DNA of 64,000 bases. It comes from Ptychodera flava (taxonomy: Eukaryota; Hemichordata; Enteropneusta; Ptychoderidae). Positions 50,801 to 63,862 of the stretch are shown here, in pieces. The position numbers were made by a program, and so were the translations under genes. Where the stretch lies: contig NC_091943.1 in assembly GCF_041260155.1 (NCBI RefSeq), positions 21,142,283 through 21,206,282 of the forward strand, given 5' to 3'. Below the pieces are notes generated by a model. The model did no database searches and was not told where the DNA came from. It worked only from the letters and a program-made list of their open reading frames with translations. Position 1 is the stretch's first letter. Each line of letters begins with the position of its first letter.

Positions 50801-53800
50801 TTGGCCACGATCAGAGTATCCCTACAGAACGGAGAATGATGCGTACAGAGTAGGATACAAAGTCATTTTCCAGGATCAAAAAATGATACTTTCACATCAA
50901 CATTCTAAACCCTTTCAGGCCTGAATTTCTGACAATTAATTTGCCATCAACTACCCCTATACATAAGGATGTACTTCTGAAAGGGTTAGGAAGAAATCTC
51001 TATCTACACATCAAAAAGCAATGCCAGGTTGTCAAGGGACATATAGACATTAGGAAAATGTTCAAAACCTACAAAAAAAGGGCTTTTGACATTTGATGAT
51101 ACAAGGTGCAATGATGGCAGGCCTTTTGAACGGAATGTGTACACCCTTTTTTGTGGGAAAATTGAACTTTCACAGTAGAGACTGACTGTTATATATATAA
51201 ATACATTATTAAGGGGATTAAATTCATCAAGGAAGCTATCAACAAACTGTACACTAGCCAATTCTGATATTTTTTGTCCTAAAAGCTGACATCAAGTTTT
51301 AGAAACTGCTTCCCCCTGCCATAGATGATTGTGCCCATCAAGGTATTCATTGACTATTGATAAATTCCAAACATTTGATATGCACTTATTCACGTTCCAA
51401 CAAAGTTGCATTTGTTGTGAATTACAATCTAGCTGCTTTTGACCAACTGATGGCTGTTGACAATCAACCGATATGCAAGACAGATATGTAGAATACGTGT
51501 CGCCAGCTAGTACATCCATTCATGTACGGCTCATATCAAACTATGGGAATGGAGACAAAATGGGGACAATGGTATTCAATCAACTAATGAGGCCCAATCT
51601 TCTGAGACACGTACTGCACCTTGCCCTATTTATGATGGTGAGTGATTACACCATAAAATCAGCTGCAATATCTGATCTGATAAATGTCACAGTTTTCTTG
51701 AGCTTTGTCATTCCTGCTCACCTGTAACAGTTGTTGTGGAATCTGTTGTAGGAAGCCAATGTGATCAGACCGCCCCAGGAAGCACTTAGAGAATAGAAGA
51801 TCTGTACAGCGGCATCCAACCATACCTGTAAAGGTTACAATTTTATATTATTATCCTTGGTGAAGAAAAATCATAAAAATTGCACTGAAATACCACTGAA
51901 TTTATTTGCAATAGAGTCTCTATACACAATTTAGTACGACTGTACCTTGTCATATCTCGGGAATGTAAGTTTTCTTAACTTATAACCCTTTGCACGTGAC
52001 ACAGCAATCCATTGCAAAATATAGCAGACATCAAAATCCTGGCTATAGTTGATGAAAAGTGTGGAGTCAGCATTTTTCGTTCACAGGTCTCTCTATGCAT
52101 GAAAAACTTTCCCTCATCAAATTTCCCTCGAAATTAAAAATGGTCAAAACTGTTGAGTTCATTTACTTTTGCCTGGGCATGCACTTGATCAAGTTTCATG
52201 AAAATAATACTCATAGAAGAACATTTTTCTTGCAATTCTTAGTGTAATCATAAGTTGGAGAGAACATTTAGGAATCGTTTTTGCACAATTCCTACATCTG
52301 ACACAATTTTTTTGCATGGCTTTTGGCAACTAACTAAAGCTTTACTCTGGACGAAAGCTTGACGTTAAATGTACCGGGGCTATTAGGGTTTTTTTGCCAA
52401 TTAAAAGAACTAATTTGCCAAATGGGATAATCCTTTTATGAGCTATCTACACACAGATGAACCTTTTAATGGTGAAAATCCAGTCAACAATTAATATGAA
52501 AGTCTCAAACGCCAAATAGTGAGTTAAGATAGCTTAGATGTCTTAAAATCCTACAGAATGGCATCTTAATTGTGAAAAATGGAAGGCAGTTGAGCATACT
52601 GGTTTTGTCCAGGTGGTCCATGGTCACGCTTCACATACAGTGAAACAATTATACAATTTCTAAAAGTACCAATTCACCAGATCCAATTCATCTTGCTGTG
52701 TTCCTAAGGCGTACTTTGATCTGATCTCAGACCACGTTCAGTTTTTGAGGAGTGAATTGGGGCACAAGAAAGCGAGTGACTGGACACACAGACACACCAT
52801 ATCGCACGAGAATTACATTTGCATATTTGCCATTCAGTTCCAACAATGGCATGTTTTTGACATTATTCAATGCAAATATGAGGCGATGTATCCCCATTTG
52901 AATGTAAAAAAGGAAAATGCCATGCAGGCGAATTGCTCTCGGAAGAATCATAAACTTGTGCTGGAACACATGCCTTTAAGCATTAAATACATAATTGATA
53001 AATTTTTTTGTCAATTACTTTAACCTTCATTTCACATGATAGAACACAAATATGGACAATATAGAGTCTTTTACATTTAAAACGCTGAAAATTTTCAGTA
53101 TACTCAAGAAATTCACATTTTGACTATAATATTTTTTGTTAATGTACAAGACTTTTTATTTTCAAGGAAGAAATTTGAGGTAGCTTTGACATTGTATGTA
53201 AAAAACAGCATTTTCTTTCATTATTTTTGATAAGATGGTTGTGAAATTAAATACCACTTATGTAAAAATGCTTACAGAGCAGAGATGAGATCACAGAATG
53301 TTTTACAAACATTGACGATGAGCACACATATTAGATTTTAACAAATAAAATAATTTTTTGAGTTACAATTCAAATATGGCCGCTGCAATTAAATATTGGT
53401 GTCAGTGGCTGAATTTAATAATCAAAATCCATCACCAAAGATTGAAATAGTGACATTTTAAGGGACAATATATAGCTGAATTACTGGAATCCAAGACCTT
53501 TCCTCTGAAGATTTCATGGTATTATTTGGGTGAGTAAAATGCAAATATTTACAGCTGGGGCTTTAAAATGTTAATATAGATATTGTTCCCCCTAGAAAAG
53601 GATTTTTGCTAACCTGTGGCTTGGAGAGTGTTTCCCAGTTAGGCGTGATGAAGAATAATACACCGTCGTAATATCCTGGCAAAGTGACACCGCGAATTAG
53701 CAAAATAAACAGGACGACATACGGAAACGTTGCTGTGAAGTACACCACCTGGAGGAATTGATTAACAAACAAACATACAATATTGATTTCTAGGTATACT

Positions 53801-56800
53801 TATAAGCAGACATTGTGGCCCATGGAATCTAGGTACAAACTAAAATAGGGCACATTTCAAAATCCATTTCAGCTTTTACAGATGACAGAGATATCAACTC
53901 TTATTTTTTGGTAAAATATAGGAGTTGCCTGTGAGAAGGTGAGAGGCTTTAATACACAAAAACATGTTGGAATCATGCATATTAAGCTTATACTAGAAAT
54001 TTGAGAAGTTAAATAACAATTTCACAAGTATGAGAATGGATAGACTTGCACACAGAATGGTTCTAACACTATTTTTGAATATGTTTGAAGAGAATTTGTT
54101 TTGTACCAAGATACAGAATTAAGAAAATGGCTAGTAATAGTATCACTTTGTTGAAACCAGGTGGTATAATATATGCCATTATAGCTCAGATAATGGCTAA
54201 CCTCTATTGAAATACACTGAAGAACTGTCTGAATATTAAATATAAATCACCATATGTGGACTAATATTTCAAATAAATCAACCAAAAATACAACACAAGT
54301 TGACCTACATAACATTGATTTGTACACCTAACATAATTCACTCATTACTCAGACAAAACGACAGCAAAATGATATGAAATCCGCAAAATACAAAGCGGGA
54401 AGATTGTTTTACAAAACTCACTTTTCCTGAGGACTTGATTCCTTTGAACAAACAACAGAAAACAATGAACCAGGCAAAGAGCATGCACAATGCAAGTTGC
54501 CAGACGATATGGCCGGTCTCTGTGATGTCGCTGCTTCTCTGAAGCACCTGTCGCCTGGAATGTAGACACGAGAGGGAAAAAAATGAGAAACACATGTTGA
54601 CTTGACTTTGAAGGTCGTGAAATTTTTGACAATGAAACTTCTTTTGCAGAAATTGAAACAACTGGTAATTTCATTCATTATTATACTGCAAGGCAAAACG
54701 ACCAACAACCGACCAGTAAACTGTCACAGTAAAAGGGGTCTCTAGCCGAACTTTTCTGAAAGAGAGTAACTGATAACTCAGCCATTCACTGGGAATTTAT
54801 TTTTAGATTGTGAAAATAAAAAATCTAGCTCCAAATTTAACAGTTATATATGTATGAAATTACGACACAAATTTTGAGAAAAAGTTTTAAACCTTTCAAT
54901 TTCGAGTTGGTATAACCTTATATGAACTCAAGGTGTGAATGGATTAATTAATAGTCGCGCCAGCGGCTTACTGACTACGCATGCGCTTATTCATAATATA
55001 CTATGCGAGTAACCGGAAGTGTACCATACCCTTCTTTCATGGGCGCCGCCATGTTTTTTTTTTTTGAGTACTCGTAAATAAACAAAAACGAAACAAATTA
55101 CTATTATATAACATGCCTTTTATAAAATATACCTCTTTTATTAGCCAGTAAATGCTATTATGCACCTTTTCGCTGATACAAAATATCGTAAATATAGATA
55201 AAGGGAGAAAACTGTCGTGCATATGAACGGGGGCATACGCAAAGAATGCTGGGATTTAATTATAGAAGAGCGCCCCCTGTGTCAGCAATTAGATTCAAAA
55301 TTCCCATTTTTTAGACGGAACGCTATAGTTTTCAGCTTGCAAGTGGAAGGTGGGCAGATCGGTTATCATTGCAATGATAATGATTGCATAATACGTCCCT
55401 AATGTTTATCGCAATAGGCTGTTATCATTGTAAAAATTGCCATTTTTGTCCAAATTTTTACACGCTACAGAAAATCTATACCTGCCCTGCTGCAGGGTTG
55501 ACGTCGTGTACGTACGTGAACTGCTTTCATCAGAGGGAAACTGGGCATAGTTGTCATATAAACGTTTATGAAGTAACAATTACAGTTTATCATGAATCAA
55601 TACAATAACATTGCCAATCTTTAATAACCCCTGGCGCGACACCAAGGGCTGAGCCCTATATAATATTATTATATAATGACTAATTAATTGATGTTTCAAA
55701 TAACTTACTCCCAGTACTCCTCACTTGGTCTAGATCTTTGTTTTTCAAAGGGATCTCTGTAATTGCTGACATCATCAGGTAGCGAAACATTGTAGTAATC
55801 ACGTTCACTGTGCGTCATATTGGCGATGGGCACACAAACGTTACTATCATTTATGATGCCACCACCGGACAGGCAATTGTCAAAGAGGTCACTGCACATG
55901 TCGGTGTTCCAGCTATGATCACAGCCGATCCACGGCAGGGACTTTGTGAAGGACGCAAACATGTAGTAGATGGTGTACGTGATGATGACGTTATAGGAGA
56001 TGCCCACGTACGCCGACACCAACATCATTCCGATTCCCACACCTGGTATGTGGAACAGAGCATGATAACACAATAAAACACAGTAATATGACAAATAAGG
56101 CCATATAACGATATCACACATTACATCAGGCTTAAACTGAGCATGATCATCAGAAGCAAGTACCGTAGGCTTATGCTCATTCCTTCCTATTTTCTATTAA
56201 TATCTGATTAACAATTTCAACAAAACCAAGTCTGATTAATATTGGTAATCTTTAATTAATCCGAACAAAGACAAGATACAAAAATTCAATGAATAAGTGC
56301 TCTAGCCAACCAAGAATCTCACTTTACTGGCATACTGAGAAATACAGAGAAATTTCATACAGAGGAATATCTAAACTTCAGAAGATTTGCTGGTGCAAAT
56401 ATAATTTTATTGAGTGTTATTCTTAATCTATCACTTTTCAAGACTTTTTGTAGCATGTAAAAAACAATTTCTTATTAAACTTCTGAAGAGATGTCTATAT
56501 GCCTGGTGTTAATTGGTTGATAAGGTTGTGTGTGATGTCAAATATTTTCTGTGTTTGTTTGATTTTCTATTCACATCAAAATATACTGGAATTGGTACAC
56601 AGACAGACACACACACACATATATAAAAAGGTAGGAATTTAAATTGCCGTACATACATAAAAATAGGCAAAACTGTCCTTGGCTGGATATAGGTTACCTT
56701 TTTTAAAAATTATTCATACACCATCCAATTAAAAAGAAAAATTAACTGTTGACCCACACTTTTTTAAATTTAGTTTGCACTGCCAGAATTTTTACCATAG

Positions 56801-58292
56801 TTAGAAAATCATTATCACTGATTGGATGTTGCGTATAACCTAGTGTCTCCACCTTCCTGCCTTTCCCTCTTACCTCGCATCATTGGAATTGCATTCCAGC
56901 ACTGGATGGGCCCACGGCTGGAGTACTGACCAAACGACAGCTCAAGCAGGAAGATGGGAAGGCCAGCGAATGCCAACATGATGGCATACGGAATGAGAAA
57001 AGCACCTGTATAATAAGAGAAAACACCAAAATTTAGTATCCCGTTCACTCCATGAGTATGAAGGTCTATTAGAATGCCCATCAAAACAGTGGGGTATAAT
57101 TGTATTACCATTGGTGTGTATTGGATGTACAACCATGGTTACAGACTCTGTAATGGGGTGCTGAAAATTATGGCACTTCAAACTACAAATTGTTGGAGGT
57201 AACCTGTTGCTAATGGTTGGTAAAAGAAATTTTGAACGATGCAATGTTTTATGTACCAGTGATGTGCCTGAATGGTTTTGCCCAAGTGCCATATTGTGGA
57301 GAGAATTACGACCTTTCATTGAGTGACATTGCACCCAGTATTCACATTTCACTTAAAAACTCAGTCTTGCACGAAACACAGTTGTTGAGCAAATACACTT
57401 TCCAGCAAGCATATCTTGGTTGAGTGACACATTAATACTGAATGACTTTAAATATCCTCCACATTTTGAGTCACTTTGAGCATCAATTCTAAGGTCGCAA
57501 TTTGACCGTCTACATGTCAAAATAAAGTCACTCAACTTAAAAGTAAACGTTAAAATCATGGTATATTCAATAGATCACTGTGGCAATGCTTTGATATTTT
57601 CACAGTTGTCAAAAATAATTATTGACGTATATCAAGAAATAGACTATTAAGTAATTCCAAATAGCGCTCATTTATGTTTTGAAAGGTATTTCTGGTAAAA
57701 TTTGGTTTAAAAAATTGTTTGATGTGTCATACCCTAAGGGGTACTAACTACCCCAGAATTTGACCAGAAATGGACAGACCGTGCAAGAAAATTTAAGTTT
57801 TAAGGTAAAATGGGTCTCAGGGTCAGATGTTCGCTCTCTAAAATTAAATTTACAATTCAGTTTTAGCCTACCACTTGTGAGCCTACCACTTGCGAAAATC
57901 TAGAATCGTGGTATTTTTCCCCATACAGAAAACACAAGGATGGCAGCCATTTTGAATCTCAAATATCAGTAGACATTGGGTAATTTGTTTCTCTTTTGTT
58001 TCTTCCTGACAATTAAGAACAGAGATCTGCACTGTAAGCAATTTTTCAAACATTTTCAATCAGATATGAAGCTTGCCAGGATTTCCAAGAACAACAATAT
58101 CTGACCTAGGGGATTTAAAAGAAACTTACCGCCGCCATTTTTGTAACACAGGTAGGGGAAACGCCAGACATTACCGAGACCCACGGCATACCCGACACAG
58201 GAAAGGATGAAATCTATCTGGCTTCCCCAGTTGCCACGCTCCTTGTTCTCATCGCCATTCTCCTCCTCAACAGCCACCAGCACTAGGTTGCT
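44848..58292 (-). CDS. SLC6A5-like: SLC6 glycine-transporter-like Na+/Cl- symporter (N-terminus missing)
   Basis: Twelve exons on the minus strand, frame continuous: 58292-58130, 57005-56874, 56042-55709, 54554-54422, 53748-53614, 51825-51722, 50821-50697, 50562-50450, 49670-49536, 48453-48238, 47084-46923, 45072-44848 (658 codons). Twelve membrane segments are implied. TM1: [20 protein letters not shown]. The large second extracellular loop has clustered cysteines and N-glycosylation sites NDS, NMT and NVS. Chloride-site residues are kept: QIFYS in TM6, NCLTS in TM7. [20 protein letters not shown] in TM6 is the glycine-transporter signature, and Ser in SLSASWGG resembles GlyT2 rather than GlyT1 (Gly). 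It would import glycine at neuronal or glial membranes. The first exon found starts in phase 0 at [13 protein letters not shown], so a short N-terminal exon lies upstream, not located. Confidence 0.92.
45528..45880. mobile_element. AGGGCCAGT-family MITE, copy 2
   Basis: Ends AGGGCCAGTAACT and AATTACTAGCCCT; contains TGTACAGGCTGAGTTGACAA. In the last intron of the SLC6 gene. Confidence 0.7.
46449..46796. mobile_element. AGGGCCAGT-family MITE, copy 3
   Basis: Starts TGGGCCAGTGAGATCTAAC and ends TTACAGCTGCTGGCCCT; inner blocks match copy 2 in inverted order (TTAACTCGGCCTGTACATG). Same intron as copy 2, about 570 bp away. Confidence 0.7.
47840..47985. repeat. 146-bp foldback with about 65-bp arms
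   Basis: Arms AATCTCACACACCAAGGACC (continuing) and the reverse complement ending GTGTGAGATT surround a short CGCCTGCGG loop. CTCACAC occurs repeatedly, also in the 47570-47630 stretch (TCCCACACTCT). Lies in the SLC6 intron between the TM9-10 exon and the next. Confidence 0.8.
49190..49500. repeat. Dispersed repeat, first of a pair in SLC6 introns
   Basis: Aligns by eye with 53222-53570: shared AAACGCTTAC / AAATGCTTAC, CAGAACATTTTTCAAACATT, an ATGGCCGC block, CTTTCCT..GAT..ATGGTA and a GGGGCTTTAA end. The family is unidentified. Confidence 0.55.
50908..50988. mobile_element. Short MITE with CCCTTTCAG ends
   Basis: AAACCCTTTCAG and CTGAAAGGGTTA bound about 80 bp. Related in its ends to the TTAA-flanked MITE at 34599, but TTAA is not intact here. 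Confidence 0.5.
53222..53570. repeat. Dispersed repeat, second of a pair in SLC6 introns
   Basis: The diverged partner of 49190-49500 in the same orientation, four exons upstream in the SLC6 gene. Termini unclear. Confidence 0.55.
57900..58060 (-). mobile_element. AAGGTAGAATGC-family MITE, fragment
   Basis: Contains GATGGCAGCCATTTTGAAT, CATTGGGTAATTTGTTTCTC and a trailing degraded part, reverse orientation. In the first located intron of the SLC6 gene. Confidence 0.5.
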
Positions 58293-60675
58293 CTGCAAGT
58301 TGAAGACAAATATGCAACTATTTAAGTTGAAAAATTCCATTCCGTTGTCGTTGAACATTTTTTTACGACAATCATACAGGGTTAACACTTTGAAATGACA
58401 TGCCACCAAAAAAATTCCATTACCTGGGCCATCATGTTCCAATTATTATTACCCAGCCAAAAGTTGAAAATGCCGTTTGAATAAAGGACAGAGCTCTTAC
58501 AAACTGACCGTGCATCAAGTGCAGCCAGTAAAGCTAAATGTTCTTGCAAAAATGAGTTTGCCAGTGGTACCTTGTCAGACAAGCAATTCTTTACCATAGC
58601 AAAGAGATTTAGAACAATTATAAATATGGTCATTAGGGCAATTTGTGTTGGCCTGTAGTGGGCAGCCACTGTGCAGGACAGCCACTGGGCAGGACACCGT
58701 AGTTTGAGAGTATAATGTTGTTGGGCTGCTTCAAATGCCATGGGAGTCATTTATGTCATCTGCGATAATGAGAAACATAAATTTTGCTGTTATTATACTT
58801 TTGGTATCTAGATTGTCGATGTATTCATGGTGTGTGACGCCTGGTACATTTATTTGTTACAAGTACTAAAATAGATGGTGTAAACAGATAAAACCCTGTG
58901 GCCTGGAAGGAGGGATGGAGAACCTTCGCAACTGGAGATTGAGCAGGTTTTTTGAAAAATTGAGGATGGGCAGCAGGTAAATGGTGGACAGGGTTAAACA
59001 CTGTGCAAAGTACACTTGCAGGTCAGTAGCAAACAATTTTCACATTCTTTCCAAAATTTCAATTTCTCCTGTTGAAGTAACATTTCTTGTAAGTTGGTCG
59101 TCTTGGTACATCAAAAAAAGTTTCCAAACTTTTCCAAAAATATCACTAACTGCAAGCCATTCAAAGTGGATATGTACACTGAATTTTTCTCTGGAAAATC
59201 ATTTTCATTAGAAGAAATAAAATATATAAACAAGCAAACAAATACAAACAAACAAACAAACAAACAAACAAATACAATAGACAAGTAAACGACAGTGCTT
59301 AGGCAATGCACGCATGTCGATGCTCCATAGACAGTAGTTGTCAATCTACATTTAATGTACTGCATGTAAAATATTATTTGTATTTTTGTAGAGATGCATT
59401 TGCACAGGAAGCATTTGTATTATTTTGAAAGACACTATTGTTTGTTTTTATTTGTTATTTACGTATGATGTTACATGATGCTGAAATCGTGTACCTGAAT
59501 TCATGTCTCTCGATAACATGAAAATTTTATTCAAGTTTGAAGGCCGTTGATGAATTTTATACATTTTTAGAAACTTTTTATCATTTTCAGTGAATTTTGA
59601 ACAAAAAACGAGCATTTTAGCCCAATTTTACATCTTCAATGTGTAAATTGAAACTTTTCATTGTCATAGAGAGCTTCTTCATATCATGAGCTTTGGAAAT
59701 AATAATGGGTTGTTAGGGTTTCTCATCACAGAAAATGAACTGCACCGGTCTGAAAAAAGCGTAACATGTTGAGAAGTTGGGTTCAAAAAGTCCTTGGCCT
59801 GGCAGTTGCATTGCATAGAAAGTCTATGGCACTTTAAGGGTTAAGTAAATGACATCCTAACTTTCTGAGCAGCTAATCTAACAACAATAGTGTGGTAATT
59901 ACTGGAGAGATCAAACTACAGCTGTAGAGTTTGTTGTTCTCTTTCTGGAACATCAAAAGTCTAATAACCTATGGTATGAACCCTTGAAATCACAGACCAC
60001 AACCGCATTTATTACAAGTTTTAGGGAACTTCTGGAAAATGTTGTGGTTTTGCATGATGGCGCACTTAAGATCGATTTATTGAAAGTTAGCCGCAGCGTT
60101 TGAAGACAACAGTCTCCTTATCAAATACATGCATTGGAGGAGTTGACCAAGAGGCCAAAAGTCATGTTGATACAGTGTGAGTGAAGTGGACAATTATGAC
60201 AAAGGCGAAAATGGGGTGTCACAACCACAAGAAGTTTCTTTTGTCCACTTAACTTTTTAGCTTCAATAACAGTTCTGTTCTCATGAAATTGGGAAAGTTT
60301 TGATTTACCACAAGGTCAATGGAGCCAAAATTGAACTAGTTTGTTGGATAAGTTAATTCTCAGTGCTCCATCTACAAATTCCATGGGAGGCCGCCAGACA
60401 CACATCACAAATGTCTGTGAACTACATGTAGATCAATAACGCACCCTTTGTACTGACAGCTTTGTTCACCCAAACTAAAAACCTTAGCCTAGTAACTTCT
60501 TCCAACTGATGACAGTTGATGCACAGATCTCCTGAGAGCAACTGTTTGAAAAAAATGTACTTCTTTGTTCATCTCAGGTAGTAAAATGTTTTTCTAAAAT
60601 GCCTAAAGATTGAATTTCTCTCTAGAGTAACCTTGCTTTCAACTTATTCAAGGCTCAGACGTCAGTCTAGAGAGA

Positions 60676-60717
60676 TTTTTTTTTTTTCTTTTTTTTTTTT
60701 TTTTGGGGGGGGGGGGG
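60676..60717. repeat. Poly-T / poly-G low-complexity tract
   Basis: About 28 T-rich bases followed by about 13 G. Likely unstable in sequencing. Confidence 0.9.
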
Positions 60718-63357
60718 TGGTTAGATTGTTAAAAGTGATCTTGCATTATTTTTTCTAGACTGTCCATCAAAGAACCAAGTTTATTATTAGTAATCCTGTA
60801 TCCATATTTTAGGTGTCTCAAGTAACGGTAATATGAAAGACAGGAGAGAAAAACTTTTCACAGTTTGCTACAACCTAGGTGGCAAAGTTTGGCCTCAGTT
60901 CACTTAACATTGAATAATATTTTTGTGCCTAACGAGTGGCCAAGCTACCTTTTAAGTCTGAAAGCAAAAATAATGACTCTTGCAGAGGTCAAATACCGCC
61001 CATTACCATCAAAACTTGGCATATAATTGAAATCAATGCATTAAAGCTTTTCAACTATTTCACCTATCTATTTAATGAGGGCTTTTTTCAGCTGGTTCAG
61101 TGATGCGTGCATCCATTCAGGAAGGGAAAAGGGACAGATATGCTCTGAATAACAGCCATAAACATCCTACTGATACACATACCTGCATGTGAACATGTAT
61201 CGTAGGGCGTACGGGCCATGTGATTAACACTTGTCGGACTTTTCTATTAGCTGCCACTTGAAGTCATGTCAGCCACTGAGTGGAGATTGAGAATACGAGT
61301 TCTGATTTTGCAATGAGGGTGTACACCAAAAGTTTAGAGCCACAATATATCTCTATACAAATACCGGTTTAATGCCATAATTAGATATCACCAACAGCCA
61401 ATGCACTGAAGTTTGAAAGATATGATTTTTGGGGGTCAGGCTCACCTCACTATCAATTTTTTGCCAGCAGGGGTTGCATGATGACATTGCAAATCGCATA
61501 TGAACTGTCTGGTACAACAATGTAGCGTGAAAACATGATGTATTCTGATACTTTCAATAAACTGGTAAACTTTATCACGACCCTTACCAAAAAAACATAC
61601 TGGAAAGTAGATGTAATGTATACTCAGACCCTGTGAAAAGTATCATTTTGGAAAAATTTGTAGTAAATGCGTATACTTGAATCCTATTGCACATGCCTCA
61701 GGTAAGAAAAAATTTGAACGAAGCTGCCCCAAGAAGTAGTTTGTAGTGTCCGAGTACGCTCAGTCCCTACAATTGTGCTGCAAATCTTCATGAGAGTGTA
61801 AGGTTAGAATTGTCAACAGTTCCAAGGCTATGCGAAACCTACATAACTTTGCAAAGCCATGGTCTGTGCCAGAGTTCATCATTACAGAGTCTAAACTTAA
61901 CTGTGCACTCTAAGCAGATAACTGCAGTCTGAGTCAGAAATTGCGAAGAAAATTTACAGCAGAGTCTAAGTCAGATATATGGATAGTATGGGTACGCTTC
62001 AAGTGTACACTCCGACTGGATGGCTAACTGACTTCTGAAATCAGGGAGTGAAATTGCCACAGATTGAGACAGCAACATCTATTTCACACATTGCTTGTGC
62101 CAACTTGTGGTATTCACATGTTCTTTAATGCTCAACCATTTCATCCAGGAGACTACATATAGAGCTGACACAACTTGCCTTCGCATGACTATGAAATAGC
62201 ATGATGACAAAGTGTTCTAATTTTGTGTTCTTCTTACACAAGAACTGCACTTCAAAAACTATATCATTGTTTGCAATCATGCATGATTTTTTTACAGTGT
62301 GTCATCTAGAGAGGGGGACAGGGGGATTCCCCTCAGCTGACATGTTGGCACCCCCAGTATTTTGTCAAGGGGGGACCTGCCCCCATGAAATGGCGCCAGT
62401 CACACCTTAGAGATACAGGTAAAACACATGCATGAACTCGTGAAATCCCCCCTAAATTTTCTGGTAAAGGGGGAACCCCCCCTGTTGATGCCATCCTAGA
62501 TGAAACACTGATATTAAATAAAACTGCATCTACAAAATATTTAATATACAGTAAATTCATCTTTATTTAATTTTAAATCAGGCACATTGCATGGTCCAAA
62601 TCAGTCTTTTTCAAATGTATTAGGAACGTGACAAACAAAGTTACAATCTTTGCTGAGTGTAGCAACAGAAACCATTACCTCATAAAATTTGGCTTACAGG
62701 GATGGCCACAACTCCTTGTTTTTCTTTATGTAAAAGTTAAATATGTGGAATGGAACAGTGAAAAGACTGTCAGTCACAATTTTTTCTTTCATCTCTTCAA
62801 ATTGATTTATGACAGCAAGATGTTCTACCCTTTTGCAAACACACACATCTGAACAGAAAACTGGATTGGGACAATAAAGTATGCACTTTACCTTCATACT
62901 TGTTGTACACAATGAAAAAAATTTGTAAGTAACGTGGTCAAGCAGAAATAGCCTGTACTTAGGATATTACCCGTAAATTCAGTAGCATCCGTACCTTTCT
63001 TGAGGGAGATCATTCACAACAATGTAAACAGGCCAAACACTGAATTTTTATGAACAGAAAAGTGCTACACCATCAAAGTTGATTTGAAAAGAGACATGTA
63101 GCTCCTGGTTTTTCTTTTCATCATCAGTTTGGATGAAGAATCCATCTGCTTGAAGATGCTTCTTGTACAGCTTTTCGTCCAGGACATCAGCTTGTATGTG
63201 TTTGGTATGATTCTGTAGTGTCTTAAATATTGCAGACCACTATGTTTGCCTTCTCCTCTACAATAAAGAATATAAAGCAATAAATTATCTGTATACTGCA
63301 TGTTCTGCAAAGCTTCATATTATTATAAATGCCCCCCCAATAGTTGTATATATTTTA

Positions 63358-63452
63358 ATCAAATTCAGTCCATTCACGCATTTAGAAACAAACTATGCTG
63401 TCCGAACATAAATAATTTAGGGCAAATAACACACGCATCTACAGTTCAATAC
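63358..63452. repeat. 95-bp direct repeat, first copy
   Basis: Starts ATCAAATTCAGTCCATTCAC and ends CAGTTCAATAC. Identical to 63767-63862 by eye except for one A missing in CATCTACAG versus CATCTAACAG. Confidence 0.9.
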
Positions 63453-63766
63453 CTTTAATATGCATGTACAATTGTGTAATTCAATAAGCTTTACAATAAC
63501 ACTATTAAACAAAATATGACTTCTCTTAAATTGTGTCCTTTGTTTAGTCTACTGCAAGGCAGATTTTCCTATTTCTACATTCTGTACATTGGCAAATAAC
63601 AATGTCTAAATTGAAAATCTTCAATCATTGGTTGTGTAATTTTGAGCTACATACTGACAAAGCAACGTGGTTTTAAAGAAGCCTGTATGTCATGTAAAAA
63701 CCAACCTATGGAATTATGTCGATCAATACTCTGTGCAGTAGATGGTTGATTTTTGCAATTGGCTCT

Positions 63767-63862
63767 ATCAAATTCAGTCCATTCACGCATTTAGAAACAA
63801 ACTATGCTGTCCGAACATAAATAATTTAGGGCAAATAACACACGCATCTAACAGTTCAATAC
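63767..63862. repeat. 95-bp direct repeat, second copy
   Basis: The partner of 63358-63452, offset 409 bp, same orientation, one base longer. Flanks differ on both sides. Confidence 0.9.

Noticed and set aside
58382..58750. 122-codon minus frame as the N-terminus of the SLC6 protein
   Set aside because: It could splice in phase at a GTAATGG donor, but contains a hydrophobic stretch unlike SLC6 N-termini and has no conserved motif; left as unsupported.
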